64,000 nucleotides of DNA, from positions 1 to 64,000 of the forward strand of contig NZ_CADIKC010000013.1 of assembly GCF_902859805.1 (NCBI RefSeq), read 5' to 3'. Of this stretch, positions 35,319 to 43,480 are shown piece after piece. A program made the translations under genes and the position numbers. Numbering within the stretch: the first letter of the stretch is position 1; each line of letters begins with the position of its first letter. The notes beneath the pieces were generated by a model. The model worked only from the letters and a program-made list of their open reading frames with translations. It had not been told where the DNA came from and ran no database searches. This stretch comes from Paraburkholderia sediminicola. GTDB lineage: Bacteria > Pseudomonadota > Gammaproteobacteria > Burkholderiales > Burkholderiaceae.

Positions 35319-35414
35319 CACTACCGGCCCGTGCACTCGTCACCGTTGGGAAACCGAGGGTAGACCGAGCGCGATAGAAGAGCTGGACCAAAACTTTGAA
35401 TCAAAGGAATTAAC

Positions 35415-35807
35415 ATGCGTCACCGTCATGGTTTGCGGAAACTGAACCGCACGAGCAGCCACCGTCTGGCAATGCTCCGTAACATGTCCAACTCGTTGAT
35501 CGAGCACGAAGTCATCAAGACGACGCTGCCGAAGGCGAAAGAACTCCGTAAAGTCGTCGAGCCGCTGATCACGCTCGGCAAGAAGCCGTCGCTGGCAAAT
35601 CGTCGTCTGGCGTTCAACCGCCTGCGCGATCGTGACTCGGTCACGAAGCTGTTCGAAGTTCTCGGCCCGCGTTACGCTACCCGTCCGGGCGGCTACCTGC
35701 GCGTCCTGAAGTTCGGTTTCCGCGTCGGCGACAACGCACCGATGGCACTGGTCGAATTGCTGGACCGTCCGGAAGTCGAAGAAGTTGAAGTGCAAGAAGC
35801 TGAGTAA
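35415..35807 (+). CDS. rplQ: 50S ribosomal protein L17
   Basis: A 130-residue L17 near the tunnel exit, starting MRHRHGLRKLNRTSSHR and with an acidic tail EVEEVEVQEAE. Separated from rpoA by 181 bases holding a strong hairpin, so it may have its own promoter. AAAGGAA precedes the ATG. Confidence 0.97.
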   Translation: MRHRHGLRKLNRTSSHRLAMLRNMSNSLIEHEVIKTTLPKAKELRKVVEPLITLGKKPSLANRRLAFNRLRDRDSVTKLFEVLGPRYATRPGGYLRVLKFGFRVGDNAPMALVELLDRPEVEEVEVQEAE

Positions 35808-35825
35808 GCTTTTTAGCATCGAAGA

Positions 35826-35855
35826 AAAAGCCAGGCGCCAAGCCTGGCTTTTTTG
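35826..35855 (+). terminator. Rho-independent terminator after rplQ
   Basis: An 11-bp stem AAAAGCCAGGC/GCCTGGCTTTT (35826-35836, 35842-35852) with a 5-base loop and a T run ends the ribosomal-protein region. Confidence 0.93.
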
Positions 35856-35991
35856 TTTATTGCGGCGAGTTTCACTGTGGCATGTCGATCGCGGCGGCTA
35901 AATGCCGCATGCTTGTTGCGTGGGCGTCTGCGGCTCCGCAAGGCTAGGTGATACGATATTGGCACTTGAATTGTGCGTGTCTGGAGCCTTC

Positions 35992-36330
35992 GTGAGCGTG
36001 AGCTTGAATGTGACCTTGATTCTGACCACGGTACCGGATGCCGCCGTTGCTCAGAAGCTCGCCACGGATGCATTGGCTTCGCGGCTATGCGCCTGTGTCA
36101 CGCAGTTGGGCACGGTGCAGTCCAGCTATCACTGGCAGGGCGCGGTCGAAACGGCGCAGGAGATCCAGTTGCTTTTCAAGACCAGCGCGGCACGCGCGCT
36201 CGAGCTCGAGCAGTACATTCAGGCGCACCACCCCTACGACACGCCGGAAATCCTCTCGTGGCAAGCCACGGCATCGGCCGCGTACGGCCAATGGATCACT
36301 GCTGAAACCCAACGTCCCCTCCATGTTTAA
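35992..36330 (+). CDS. cutA: CutA family divalent-ion tolerance protein
   Basis: A 112-residue member of the CutA1 family, small trimeric proteins with a ferredoxin-like fold related to PII. Family segments LILTTVPDAAVAQKLA, CACVTQLGTVQSSYHWQG and HPYDTPEILSW are present. The GTG at 35992 is chosen because GGAG at 35983-35986 is correctly spaced; an ATG at 35902 would add 30 unrelated residues. Its end overlaps dsbD by eight bases. The family role in copper tolerance is not certain for most members. Confidence 0.9.
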   Translation: MSVSLNVTLILTTVPDAAVAQKLATDALASRLCACVTQLGTVQSSYHWQGAVETAQEIQLLFKTSAARALELEQYIQAHHPYDTPEILSWQATASAAYGQWITAETQRPLHV

Positions 36331-38197
36331 CGGTCTCAATCGACGTGCGCGCCACGCGTTGCGCGCAGTCTTCTTCCTGCTCGGCTGCCTGGTCTTTGCG
36401 CAGTTCAGCACGCTTGCCCGCGCTGCGGACGACTTTCTTGATCCCGCCGTTGCCTTCAAATTCAGCGCAACCGAGAAGCCAGGCGAAGTCGACGTCACAT
36501 ACAAGATCGCGGACGGTTACTACATGTACCGTGAGCGCTTCGCGTTCGTGACTCGCAACGGCACGACGACGATTGGCGAGCCCCAATTGCCGGCCGGTCA
36601 TGTCAAGTTCGATCAGACCTTCAACAAGAACGTCGAGACGTATCGCAATGAGCTGACGATCCGTATCCCGGTAAAACAGGCCCAAGGGCCGTTCGACCTG
36701 GCCGTCACGTCTCAGGGCTGTGCCGATGCAGGCATCTGCTATCCGCCAATGGAGCGCGTATACCACGTGAGCGGCGAGGCTTTGCAGCCCGCCGGCAGTG
36801 CGGCGGCTACCGCCGCCACGCAGCAATCCGCGGCGGCCAGTGCGCCGTGGTATGAGCGCGCCACCAGCGCCGACTATGCGCAATCGCTGCTGCAAGGCGG
36901 TGGCTTCTTCGCGATCATCGGGCTCTATTTCGTGGCCGGCGCCGTGCTCAGCCTGCTGCCGTGCTCCTATCCAATGATCCCGATCCTGTCGGCAATCATC
37001 ATCGGCGAAGGCGCGCGGGTGACGCGTGCCCGAGGTTTTGCTTTGTCGCTGGCCTACGTGATTGGCATGGCGCTCGTGTACACGGCGCTTGGCATTGCGG
37101 CAGCGCTCGTCGGGCAGAGTCTTGGTGCGTGGCTGCAGAACCCGTGGGTACTCGGTACGTTCGGCGTATTGCTGACCGTTTTCGCCTTGACGCTAATCGC
37201 GGGCTTCGACATCGCGTTGCCGCAGCGCTGGCAGGACGGCGTGTCACGCGCGTCGACCGGGCGTTCCGGCGGCAAGTTTGCCGCTGTTGCAGTAATGGGC
37301 GCTCTTTCCGCGCTGGTGGTCGGAGCCTGCATGACGGCGCCGCTTTTCGCCGTGCTGGCATTCATCGCGCATACGGGTGACGCGTTGCTCGGCGGCGCTG
37401 CGCTGTTCTCGATGGGACTTGGCCTCGGCGTGCCGCTTATGATCATCGGCCTTGGCGCCGGTACCTTGCTGCCGCGCGCCGGCGCGTGGATGGACGGCGT
37501 CAAGGTGTTTTTCGGCGTGGTGCTGCTTGCGGCGGCCCTGTGGATCGTCTGGCCGGTGCTCGGTGCGACGGTGACCATGCTGTTGAGCGCGTTGTGGCTG
37601 CTGATCGCCGCCGCCGGGCTCGGTCTTTTCTCGGCCCCAGTCGCGGGCGCTTCGGTGTGGCGTCGGCTCGGCCGTGGTATTGGCGCAGCGCTGGCAATCT
37701 GGGCCGCAGTGCTGCTGGTCGGCCTCGCTGCGGGCTCGTCCGATCCTCTGCGTCCGCTAGCGGTTCTGGCCGGGCGTGGCGGCGGGGACGCCAGCGTGGC
37801 AAATGTCTCTAACAAGCCCAATGCAGCGTCACAGAGCGATCTGACGTTCGCTTCGGTTCGTTCCTCGACCGAACTCGACGAGGCCGTCAAAACGGCTGCG
37901 CAGCCCGCTATGCTCGATTTTTACGCAGACTGGTGCGTGAGTTGCAAAGAGATGGAGAAATTCACGTTCAGCGATCCGCGCGTTCAGGCTAAGTTGAAGC
38001 AGATGAACCTGCTGCGCGCTGACGTCACCGCGAACAACGCCGACGATCAGATGCTGCTCAAGCGCTTCAGCCTGTTCGGCCCGCCGGGCATCATCTTCTT
38101 CGACCAGGGCGGCAAGGAAGTGCTGCGCGTCGTCGGCTACGAGTCCGCGGACAAGTTTTTGCGCACCCTCGATCGCGCGAGTGCGCCCGGGGCGTAA
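36323..38197 (+). CDS. dsbD: Thiol:disulfide interchange protein DsbD
   Basis: A 624-residue inner-membrane reductase that passes electrons from cytoplasmic thioredoxin to the periplasm. It has a signal peptide (about 1-34, ending ARA), an N-terminal periplasmic domain with Cys133 and Cys139, a membrane domain with the redox Cys pair (LLPCSYP at 214 and VGACMTAPL), and a C-terminal thioredoxin-like domain with WCVSC (538 and 541). All six redox cysteines are present. The ATG at 36323 overlaps the cutA stop. It may supply reductant for the cytochrome c maturation genes at 41254-44692. Confidence 0.95.
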   Translation: MFNGLNRRARHALRAVFFLLGCLVFAQFSTLARAADDFLDPAVAFKFSATEKPGEVDVTYKIADGYYMYRERFAFVTRNGTTTIGEPQLPAGHVKFDQTFNKNVETYRNELTIRIPVKQAQGPFDLAVTSQGCADAGICYPPMERVYHVSGEALQPAGSAAATAATQQSAAASAPWYERATSADYAQSLLQGGGFFAIIGLYFVAGAVLSLLPCSYPMIPILSAIIIGEGARVTRARGFALSLAYVIGMALVYTALGIAAALVGQSLGAWLQNPWVLGTFGVLLTVFALTLIAGFDIALPQRWQDGVSRASTGRSGGKFAAVAVMGALSALVVGACMTAPLFAVLAFIAHTGDALLGGAALFSMGLGLGVPLMIIGLGAGTLLPRAGAWMDGVKVFFGVVLLAAALWIVWPVLGATVTMLLSALWLLIAAAGLGLFSAPVAGASVWRRLGRGIGAALAIWAAVLLVGLAAGSSDPLRPLAVLAGRGGGDASVANVSNKPNAASQSDLTFASVRSSTELDEAVKTAAQPAMLDFYADWCVSCKEMEKFTFSDPRVQAKLKQMNLLRADVTANNADDQMLLKRFSLFGPPGIIFFDQGGKEVLRVVGYESADKFLRTLDRASAPGA

Positions 38198-38275
38198 CCC
38201 AAAGCAGCTCGCCTGTCCGAGCGCGCAAAGAACCCCGCGCCAACGCGCCCTAAAAACGCGCGCCAGAACACGCAT

Positions 38276-38319
38276 AAAAAACGGAGGCACGACTTAAAAA
38301 GTCGGCCTCCGTTTTTTTT
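38276..38319. terminator. Bidirectional terminator between dsbD and hemB
   Basis: A-run plus CGGAGGC...GCCTCCG with inner CGACTT/AAGTCG (38276-38312) has T runs on both strands, so it can end both dsbD (plus) and hemB (minus). Confidence 0.9.
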
Positions 38320-38364
38320 GGCGCCTTCAGAAGACTAGCGCCGCCGGCGAAGCGACACGTCAAA

Positions 38365-39363
38365 TCACTTCTGTGAGCGCAAAATCCGCGCGGCATCCAG
38401 CGCGAAGTAGGTCAGCACGCCATCTGCGCCTGCCCGCTTGAACGCCAGCAGCGATTCCATCATCGCCTTGTCGTGATCGAGCCAGCCATTTTGCGCGGCC
38501 GCCTTCAGCATCGCGTATTCGCCGCTGACCTGATACACGTAGGTCGGGAACTTGAACTCGTCCTTCACGCGTCGCACGATGTCCAGATACGGCATGCCCG
38601 GCTTGACCATTACCATGTCCGCGCCTTCTTCGATGTCCGCCTGCACTTCGCGCAGCGCTTCATCCGAGTTGGCCGGGTCCATCTGGTAGGTCATCTTGTT
38701 GCCCTTGCCGAGGTTCGTCGCGGAACCGACGGCATCGCGGAACGGGCCGTAAAACGCCGACGCGAACTTGGCTGCATAAGCCATGATGCGCGTGTGGATA
38801 TGTCCTTCGCTCTCGAGCATTTCGCGGATCGCGCCAATGCGTCCGTCCATCATGTCCGAGGGAGCAACGATATCGACGCCCGCTTCAGCTTGCACACGCG
38901 CCTGTTCCACGAGGATCTCGACGGTCTCGTCGTTGATCACGTAGCCAGCTTCGTCCAGAACGCCGTCCTGGCCATGGCTCGTGTACGGATCGAGCGCGAC
39001 GTCGGTCAGCACGCCGAGGTCGGGAAAATTCTTTTTCAGTTCGCGAACCGCGCGCGGAATCAGGCCGGCCGGGTTGGTCGCCTCGCGGCCATCAGGCGTC
39101 TTCAAGGAAGGGGCGATGGCCGGAAAGAGCGCCAGTACCGGCACGCCCAGCTCGACGCATTGCTCAGCCACGCCCATCAGCAGATCCACCGACACACGCT
39201 CGACGCCAGGCATTGACGGTACGGCTTGCCGCACGTTGGTGCCTTCGACGATAAACACGGGGTAGATCAGATCGTTGGTGGTGAGGATGTTTTCTCGCAT
39301 CAGGCGGCGCGAGAAGTCGTCACGGCGCATGCGGCGCGGACGGTAGTGCGGAAAGAAGCTCAT
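38365..39363 (-). CDS. hemB: Delta-aminolevulinic acid dehydratase (porphobilinogen synthase)
   Basis: A 332-residue enzyme joining two 5-aminolevulinate molecules to porphobilinogen in heme synthesis. The two active-site lysines lie in AYAAKFASAFYGPFRDAVGS and MVMVKPGMPYLDI. The metal-site region reads DVALDPYTSHGQDG, without the cysteine triad of zinc enzymes, so it belongs to the magnesium-type group known from Pseudomonas. It stands alone on the minus strand. Confidence 0.97.
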   Translation of the reverse strand: MSFFPHYRPRRMRRDDFSRRLMRENILTTNDLIYPVFIVEGTNVRQAVPSMPGVERVSVDLLMGVAEQCVELGVPVLALFPAIAPSLKTPDGREATNPAGLIPRAVRELKKNFPDLGVLTDVALDPYTSHGQDGVLDEAGYVINDETVEILVEQARVQAEAGVDIVAPSDMMDGRIGAIREMLESEGHIHTRIMAYAAKFASAFYGPFRDAVGSATNLGKGNKMTYQMDPANSDEALREVQADIEEGADMVMVKPGMPYLDIVRRVKDEFKFPTYVYQVSGEYAMLKAAAQNGWLDHDKAMMESLLAFKRAGADGVLTYFALDAARILRSQK

Positions 39364-39536
39364 AACCGAATCGAAGAAACGTGGATGTGTGGAGTGGACG
39401 AGTAACGCGTGCCTCCGCTCCCGGAAACTTTTCGAGACAATGGTATATCATACCGATCGAGCAAGGCGCCCTGCGCTGACCTCCCCGCTTCTCCTCCCTG
39501 AGCGGGTGCCTGTCGTTTTTTCGATTAGGCTGTTTG

Positions 39537-39564
39537 ACCCGCCGTTAAAGCGGCGGGTTTTTTT
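39537..39564 (+). terminator. Orphan plus-strand terminator
   Basis: CCCGCCG (39538-39544) pairs with CGGCGGG (39551-39557) and is followed by TTTTTTT. The genes on both sides (hemB, engB) are on the minus strand, and the minus-strand reading has no T run after the stem, so no annotated gene is ended by it. See findings. Confidence 0.8.
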
Positions 39565-39614
39565 ATGGGCGGCCGGAATGGCGTTTTTTGCCTGGGTTCC
39601 TACGCCCCGCGCGA

Positions 39615-40268
39615 TTACTGCGGCGCGTCTGTTTCGCCCTTCGCCTCGGGGATCAGCCAGCTTTCGATCAGTTCATGCGCTTCGTCGATGCCGACGCGCT
39701 TGAGCGCCGAGAACAGCTGTGCGGTCAGTTCGCCCTGATAGCCGGCGGCGCGATATTCGGCCAGACCCTTCTGCGTCGCGCGCAAGGCGTTGACGCTTTC
39801 CTGACGCGTCAATTTGTCGCACTTCGTCAGCAGCGTGTGGATCGGCTTGCCGGTCGGCGCGAACCACTCGATCATCCGCCGGTCCAGATCCGTCAACGGG
39901 CGGCGCGAATCCATCATCAGGATCATGCCGCGCAATTGCGAGCGCGATTGCAGGTAAGTGGAGAGCAGCGCTTCCCAGTGGGCCTTGGCTGCACCCGGCA
40001 CTTCCGCATAACCGTAGCCCGGCAGGTCGACCAGATGCGCAGTCGGCTCATCTTCCTTGCCCACCGAGAAATAATTGATGTGCTGGGTGCGGCCAGGCGT
40101 CTTACTGGCGAACGCCAGACGCTTCTGATTGCACAGAATATTGATGGCCGTGGACTTGCCCGCATTCGAGCGTCCCGCAAAGCAGATCTCGGGTTGCGCG
40201 GTGGCCGGCAGATCACGCAAGTGATTGACGGTCGTGAAAAAGCGGGATTGGTGGAGCAGGAAGGACAT
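39615..40268 (-). CDS. engB: Ribosome-biogenesis GTP-binding protein EngB (YihA/YsxC)
   Basis: A 217-residue essential-type GTPase of 50S assembly. G1 GRSNAGKST is at about residues 31-39, G3 DLPGYGYAEV near 79 and G4 TKCDK near 147. The start at 40268 gives MSFLLHQSRFFTTVNHLRDLP, the family N terminus; a longer start at 40319 would add 17 unrelated residues. Divergent from the cytochrome c4 gene. Confidence 0.95.
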   Translation of the reverse strand: MSFLLHQSRFFTTVNHLRDLPATAQPEICFAGRSNAGKSTAINILCNQKRLAFASKTPGRTQHINYFSVGKEDEPTAHLVDLPGYGYAEVPGAAKAHWEALLSTYLQSRSQLRGMILMMDSRRPLTDLDRRMIEWFAPTGKPIHTLLTKCDKLTRQESVNALRATQKGLAEYRAAGYQGELTAQLFSALKRVGIDEAHELIESWLIPEAKGETDAPQ

Positions 40269-40485
40269 GATCAGGCCGGTATTCGAGACGCCGGGGAACC
40301 CGGAGTGGGGACGGGTCAAGCCCGACTGGCGTCTTAGCGATTAGCGAGTTATTGTACAATACGATGGTTTACTGAAAACCTGAGGGGGCCAGCCCGCGTG
40401 CCTTGGCGGCTCTTTGTGGTCAACTCAGTCGCTGTCGTATCTTGCAAAACCTCTAAAATCCCACAAGACGAGACAGGGTGTGCGA

Positions 40486-41139
40486 ATGAATCGACTGTGC
40501 AAGACTCTGATGGTGCTTCATGTAGCGGCAGGTCTTTCAGGTTTGGCAATTCAGGCACGAGCAGCAGATCCGGCAAAGCCGGACGTCAATCGGGGGCAGG
40601 CAATCGCAGTGCAGGTTTGCGCGACATGTCACGGTGCAGACGGCAACAGTGCTGGCGGTGCGTATCCAAAGTTGGCAGGTCAGCATCCCGAATATCTCGT
40701 CAAGCAACTGATGGATTTCAAGACGCAGCCCGGCGCCAAGCAGCCCGCGCGCAACAATGCGATCATGGCGGGCATGGCCGCGGCGCTGTCCGATCAGGAC
40801 GTGGTCAACGTGGCTGCTTATTTTTCGACGCAGACCCCGAAGCCAGGCTACGCGCATAACAAGGACACCGTCCCGCTCGGTCAGAAGATTTACCGTGGCG
40901 GTATTGCGGACAAGGGAGTACCGGCGTGCGCAAGCTGCCACGGGCCGACCGGTCAGGGGATTCCGTCGCAGTATCCGCGTCTGTCGGGCCAGTGGGCCGA
41001 ATACACAGTGGCGCAGTTGACCGCGTTCACGCAGGGTCCGGGCGCACGTAACAACAATGAGGCGATGCACGCTATTGCATCGCGTCTGTCGGACAGCGAG
41101 ATCAAGGCTGTAGCCGATTACATCGCGGGCTTGCACTAA
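40486..41139 (+). CDS. Diheme cytochrome c4
   Basis: A 217-residue periplasmic cytochrome with a signal peptide (about 1-25, ending ARA) and two homologous domains, each with a CxxCH heme site: CATCH near residue 48 and CASCH near 147. Both domains have the PxLxGQ..Y segments typical of cytochrome c4, an electron donor to terminal oxidases. The ATG at 40486 is used because it begins the signal peptide; an ATG at 40414 would add 24 residues. It lies directly before the System II maturation genes that would attach its hemes. Confidence 0.92.
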   Translation: MNRLCKTLMVLHVAAGLSGLAIQARAADPAKPDVNRGQAIAVQVCATCHGADGNSAGGAYPKLAGQHPEYLVKQLMDFKTQPGAKQPARNNAIMAGMAAALSDQDVVNVAAYFSTQTPKPGYAHNKDTVPLGQKIYRGGIADKGVPACASCHGPTGQGIPSQYPRLSGQWAEYTVAQLTAFTQGPGARNNNEAMHAIASRLSDSEIKAVADYIAGLH

Positions 41140-41187
41140 GAAGTCCGCACGCAAGCAACCGGCCCGGCGAGGCCGGTACAAAACAAG

Positions 41188-41233
41188 AAAAGGGTGAGGG
41201 CGTCGTGTCTACGACAGCCCTTCACCCTTTTTT
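41188..41233 (+). terminator. Rho-independent terminator after cytochrome c4
   Basis: A long stem AAAAGGGTGAGGGCGTCGT (41188-41206) with ACGACAGCCCTTCACCCTTTT (41211-41231), two bulges and a GTCT loop, followed by T. It separates the cytochrome gene from resB. Confidence 0.9.
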
Positions 41234-41253
41234 GCTGTTCAGTCGGAGTATGA

Positions 41254-43476
41254 ATGAGCGTCACCACGTCGGGTTTGCAGTCGAAGTCGGGCAATCGCAT
41301 CACGCGCAGCATCATCGAGGTATTGAGTTCGATGCGTTTCGCGATTGCGCTGCTCGTGATTCTGTCGATCGCCAGCATCATCGGCACCGTTCTCACGCAG
41401 GACGATCCCTATCCCAACTACGTCAATCAGTTCGGCCCGTTCTGGGCGGACATCTTCCGCTCGCTGAGCCTGTACACGGTGTACAGCTCGTGGTGGTTCA
41501 TGCTGATTCTCGGCTTCCTGATGGTGTCGGTGTCGCTGTGCGTGATCCGCAATGCACCGAAGATGCTCGCCGACGCGAAGAGCTGGAAGGACAAGGTCCG
41601 CGAAGGCAGCCTGCGCGCGTTCCATCATAAGGGCGAGTTCGCGGTGCATGGCACGCGCGCGCAGACCTCTGCGGTGCTCGCCAGACTCTCGGCCAAGCTT
41701 GGCTACAAGTTCGTCACACGCGAGTCGGACGGCGCGACGCTGATCGCCGCGAAGCGCGGCGCGCTGACCAAGTTCGGCTACATATCCGCGCACATTGCGA
41801 TCGTGGTGATCTGTCTGGGCGGCCTGCTCGACAGCAATCTGCCGATCAAGCTGCAAATGTGGCTGTTCGACAAGTCGCCGATCCGCGCCAACACGGTGAT
41901 CAACGACATCCCGCCGGAACATCGCCTGTCGCAATCGAACCCGACTTTCCGCGGCTATGCGTGGGTGCCGGAGGGGCAGCACGTGTCGACGGCGATTCTT
42001 AACCAGCCGGACGGCTCGCTGATCCAGGACCTGCCGTTCTCGATCGAGCTGAACAAGTTCATCGTCGATTACTACTCGACGGGTATGCCGAAGCTGTTCG
42101 CGAGCGACATCGTCGTGGTCGACCACAAGACGGGCGCACGCGTGCCGGCGCGCGTCGAAGTGAACAAACCGTTCACCTACGACGGCGTGTCGATCTACCA
42201 GTCGAGCTTCCAGGACGGCGGCTCGCAGATGCAGATGACCGCGTATCCGATGTCCGGTGCGAGCGCGAAGACCGCGCCGTTCGGGGGCGCGATCGGTGGC
42301 AACGCACCGTTGGGCACGGCCTCGCCGCTGGCTGACGGCCAAACCGTCGAATTCACCGACTTCCGCGCGATCAACGTCGAAAACGTCTCCAATGGCAGCG
42401 GCCAGAACGACGCTCGTGGCGTCGCCGCGCATCGGTCGTTGAAAGAAGCGTTCGACGAGCGTCTCGGCTCCGGCGCCAAGAGCTCGAAGCCGCTCGATCT
42501 GCATAACGTTGGTCCGTCGGTTCAGTACAAGGTGCGCGACAAGGACGGCCAGGCGCGCGAGTACAACAACTACATGCTCCCAGTGGACGTGGCGGGCGAA
42601 AAGATGTTCCTCGCCGGCATGCGCCTGAATCCGGACGACCCGTTCCGCTACCTGCGGATTCCCGCCGACACCGGTGGGACCGTCAAGGAATGGATGAACC
42701 TGCGCGCCACGCTTGAAAATCCGGCCATGCGTGCGGCCGCCGCTCACCGCTTCGCGTTGCGCTCGGTGCCGGGCTCGAATACCGAACTGCAACAGCACCT
42801 GGAGGAAAGTGCATTGCGCGTCCTGACCCTGTTTGCCGGTGCGGACAACAGCATCAAGATGCCGAACGGCCAGACGGTTGGCGGCTTCCAGGCGGTTGCC
42901 GGGTTCATCGACCATTCGGTCCCGAAGGGCGAGCAGGAAAAAGCCGCTGGCCTGCTGCTGCGCATGCTGGAAGGCGCCACGTGGGACCTGTGGCAACTGT
43001 CGCGTGAGCAGCTGGGCGAGCCGGATGCGCAGCCCAATGCGGACGCCAGCCGCTTCGTCCAGAGCTCGATCAACGCGATATCCGACAGCTTTTTGTATGG
43101 TTCGCCGGTCTATTTACAGCTTGACTCATTCAAGCAGGTGCAAGCTTCGGTATTTCAGTTGACGCGCGCGCCGGGCAAAAAAGTCGTGTATCTTGGCAGC
43201 CTGCTCCTCGTGTTGGGCATCTTTTCGATGTTCTACGTCCGCGAACGGCGCCTCTGGTTCTGGCTTAAAGATACCGATCACGGCACGAATGTCGTGATGG
43301 CGATGTCGAGCGCGCGCAAAACGCTCGATTTCGAAAAGGAGTTCGTTCAAACGCGCGACGCTGTCGGCGCCGCGTTGGGCGCCAAACTCACTGAAGCATC
43401 CGACGCCGCCGGCGCCTCCGACAAACCCGGCCCAGCCGGCGCGCCGTCCGCACGCTCACAAGATTCGACCCGGTAA
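41254..43476 (+). CDS. resB: Cytochrome c biogenesis protein ResB (Ccs1)
   Basis: A 740-residue membrane protein of the System II cytochrome c maturation complex. It has membrane segments near residues 28-48, 78-100 and 170-195, a large periplasmic region, and a last segment around 645-662 (VVYLGSLLLVLGIFSMFY). The N terminus SSMRFAIALLVILSIASIIGTVLTQ is typical. It works with CcsB, whose gene follows after four bases, to move heme and ligate it to apocytochromes. Confidence 0.94.
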   Translation: MSVTTSGLQSKSGNRITRSIIEVLSSMRFAIALLVILSIASIIGTVLTQDDPYPNYVNQFGPFWADIFRSLSLYTVYSSWWFMLILGFLMVSVSLCVIRNAPKMLADAKSWKDKVREGSLRAFHHKGEFAVHGTRAQTSAVLARLSAKLGYKFVTRESDGATLIAAKRGALTKFGYISAHIAIVVICLGGLLDSNLPIKLQMWLFDKSPIRANTVINDIPPEHRLSQSNPTFRGYAWVPEGQHVSTAILNQPDGSLIQDLPFSIELNKFIVDYYSTGMPKLFASDIVVVDHKTGARVPARVEVNKPFTYDGVSIYQSSFQDGGSQMQMTAYPMSGASAKTAPFGGAIGGNAPLGTASPLADGQTVEFTDFRAINVENVSNGSGQNDARGVAAHRSLKEAFDERLGSGAKSSKPLDLHNVGPSVQYKVRDKDGQAREYNNYMLPVDVAGEKMFLAGMRLNPDDPFRYLRIPADTGGTVKEWMNLRATLENPAMRAAAAHRFALRSVPGSNTELQQHLEESALRVLTLFAGADNSIKMPNGQTVGGFQAVAGFIDHSVPKGEQEKAAGLLLRMLEGATWDLWQLSREQLGEPDAQPNADASRFVQSSINAISDSFLYGSPVYLQLDSFKQVQASVFQLTRAPGKKVVYLGSLLLVLGIFSMFYVRERRLWFWLKDTDHGTNVVMAMSSARKTLDFEKEFVQTRDAVGAALGAKLTEASDAAGASDKPGPAGAPSARSQDSTR

Positions 43477-43480
43477 GATC

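Noticed and set aside
40351..40360. ATTGTACAAT palindrome between engB and the cytochrome c4 gene as a divergent promoter/operator
   Set aside because: It contains a TACAAT box on both strands, but no -35 box at suitable distance on either strand; too short to call.
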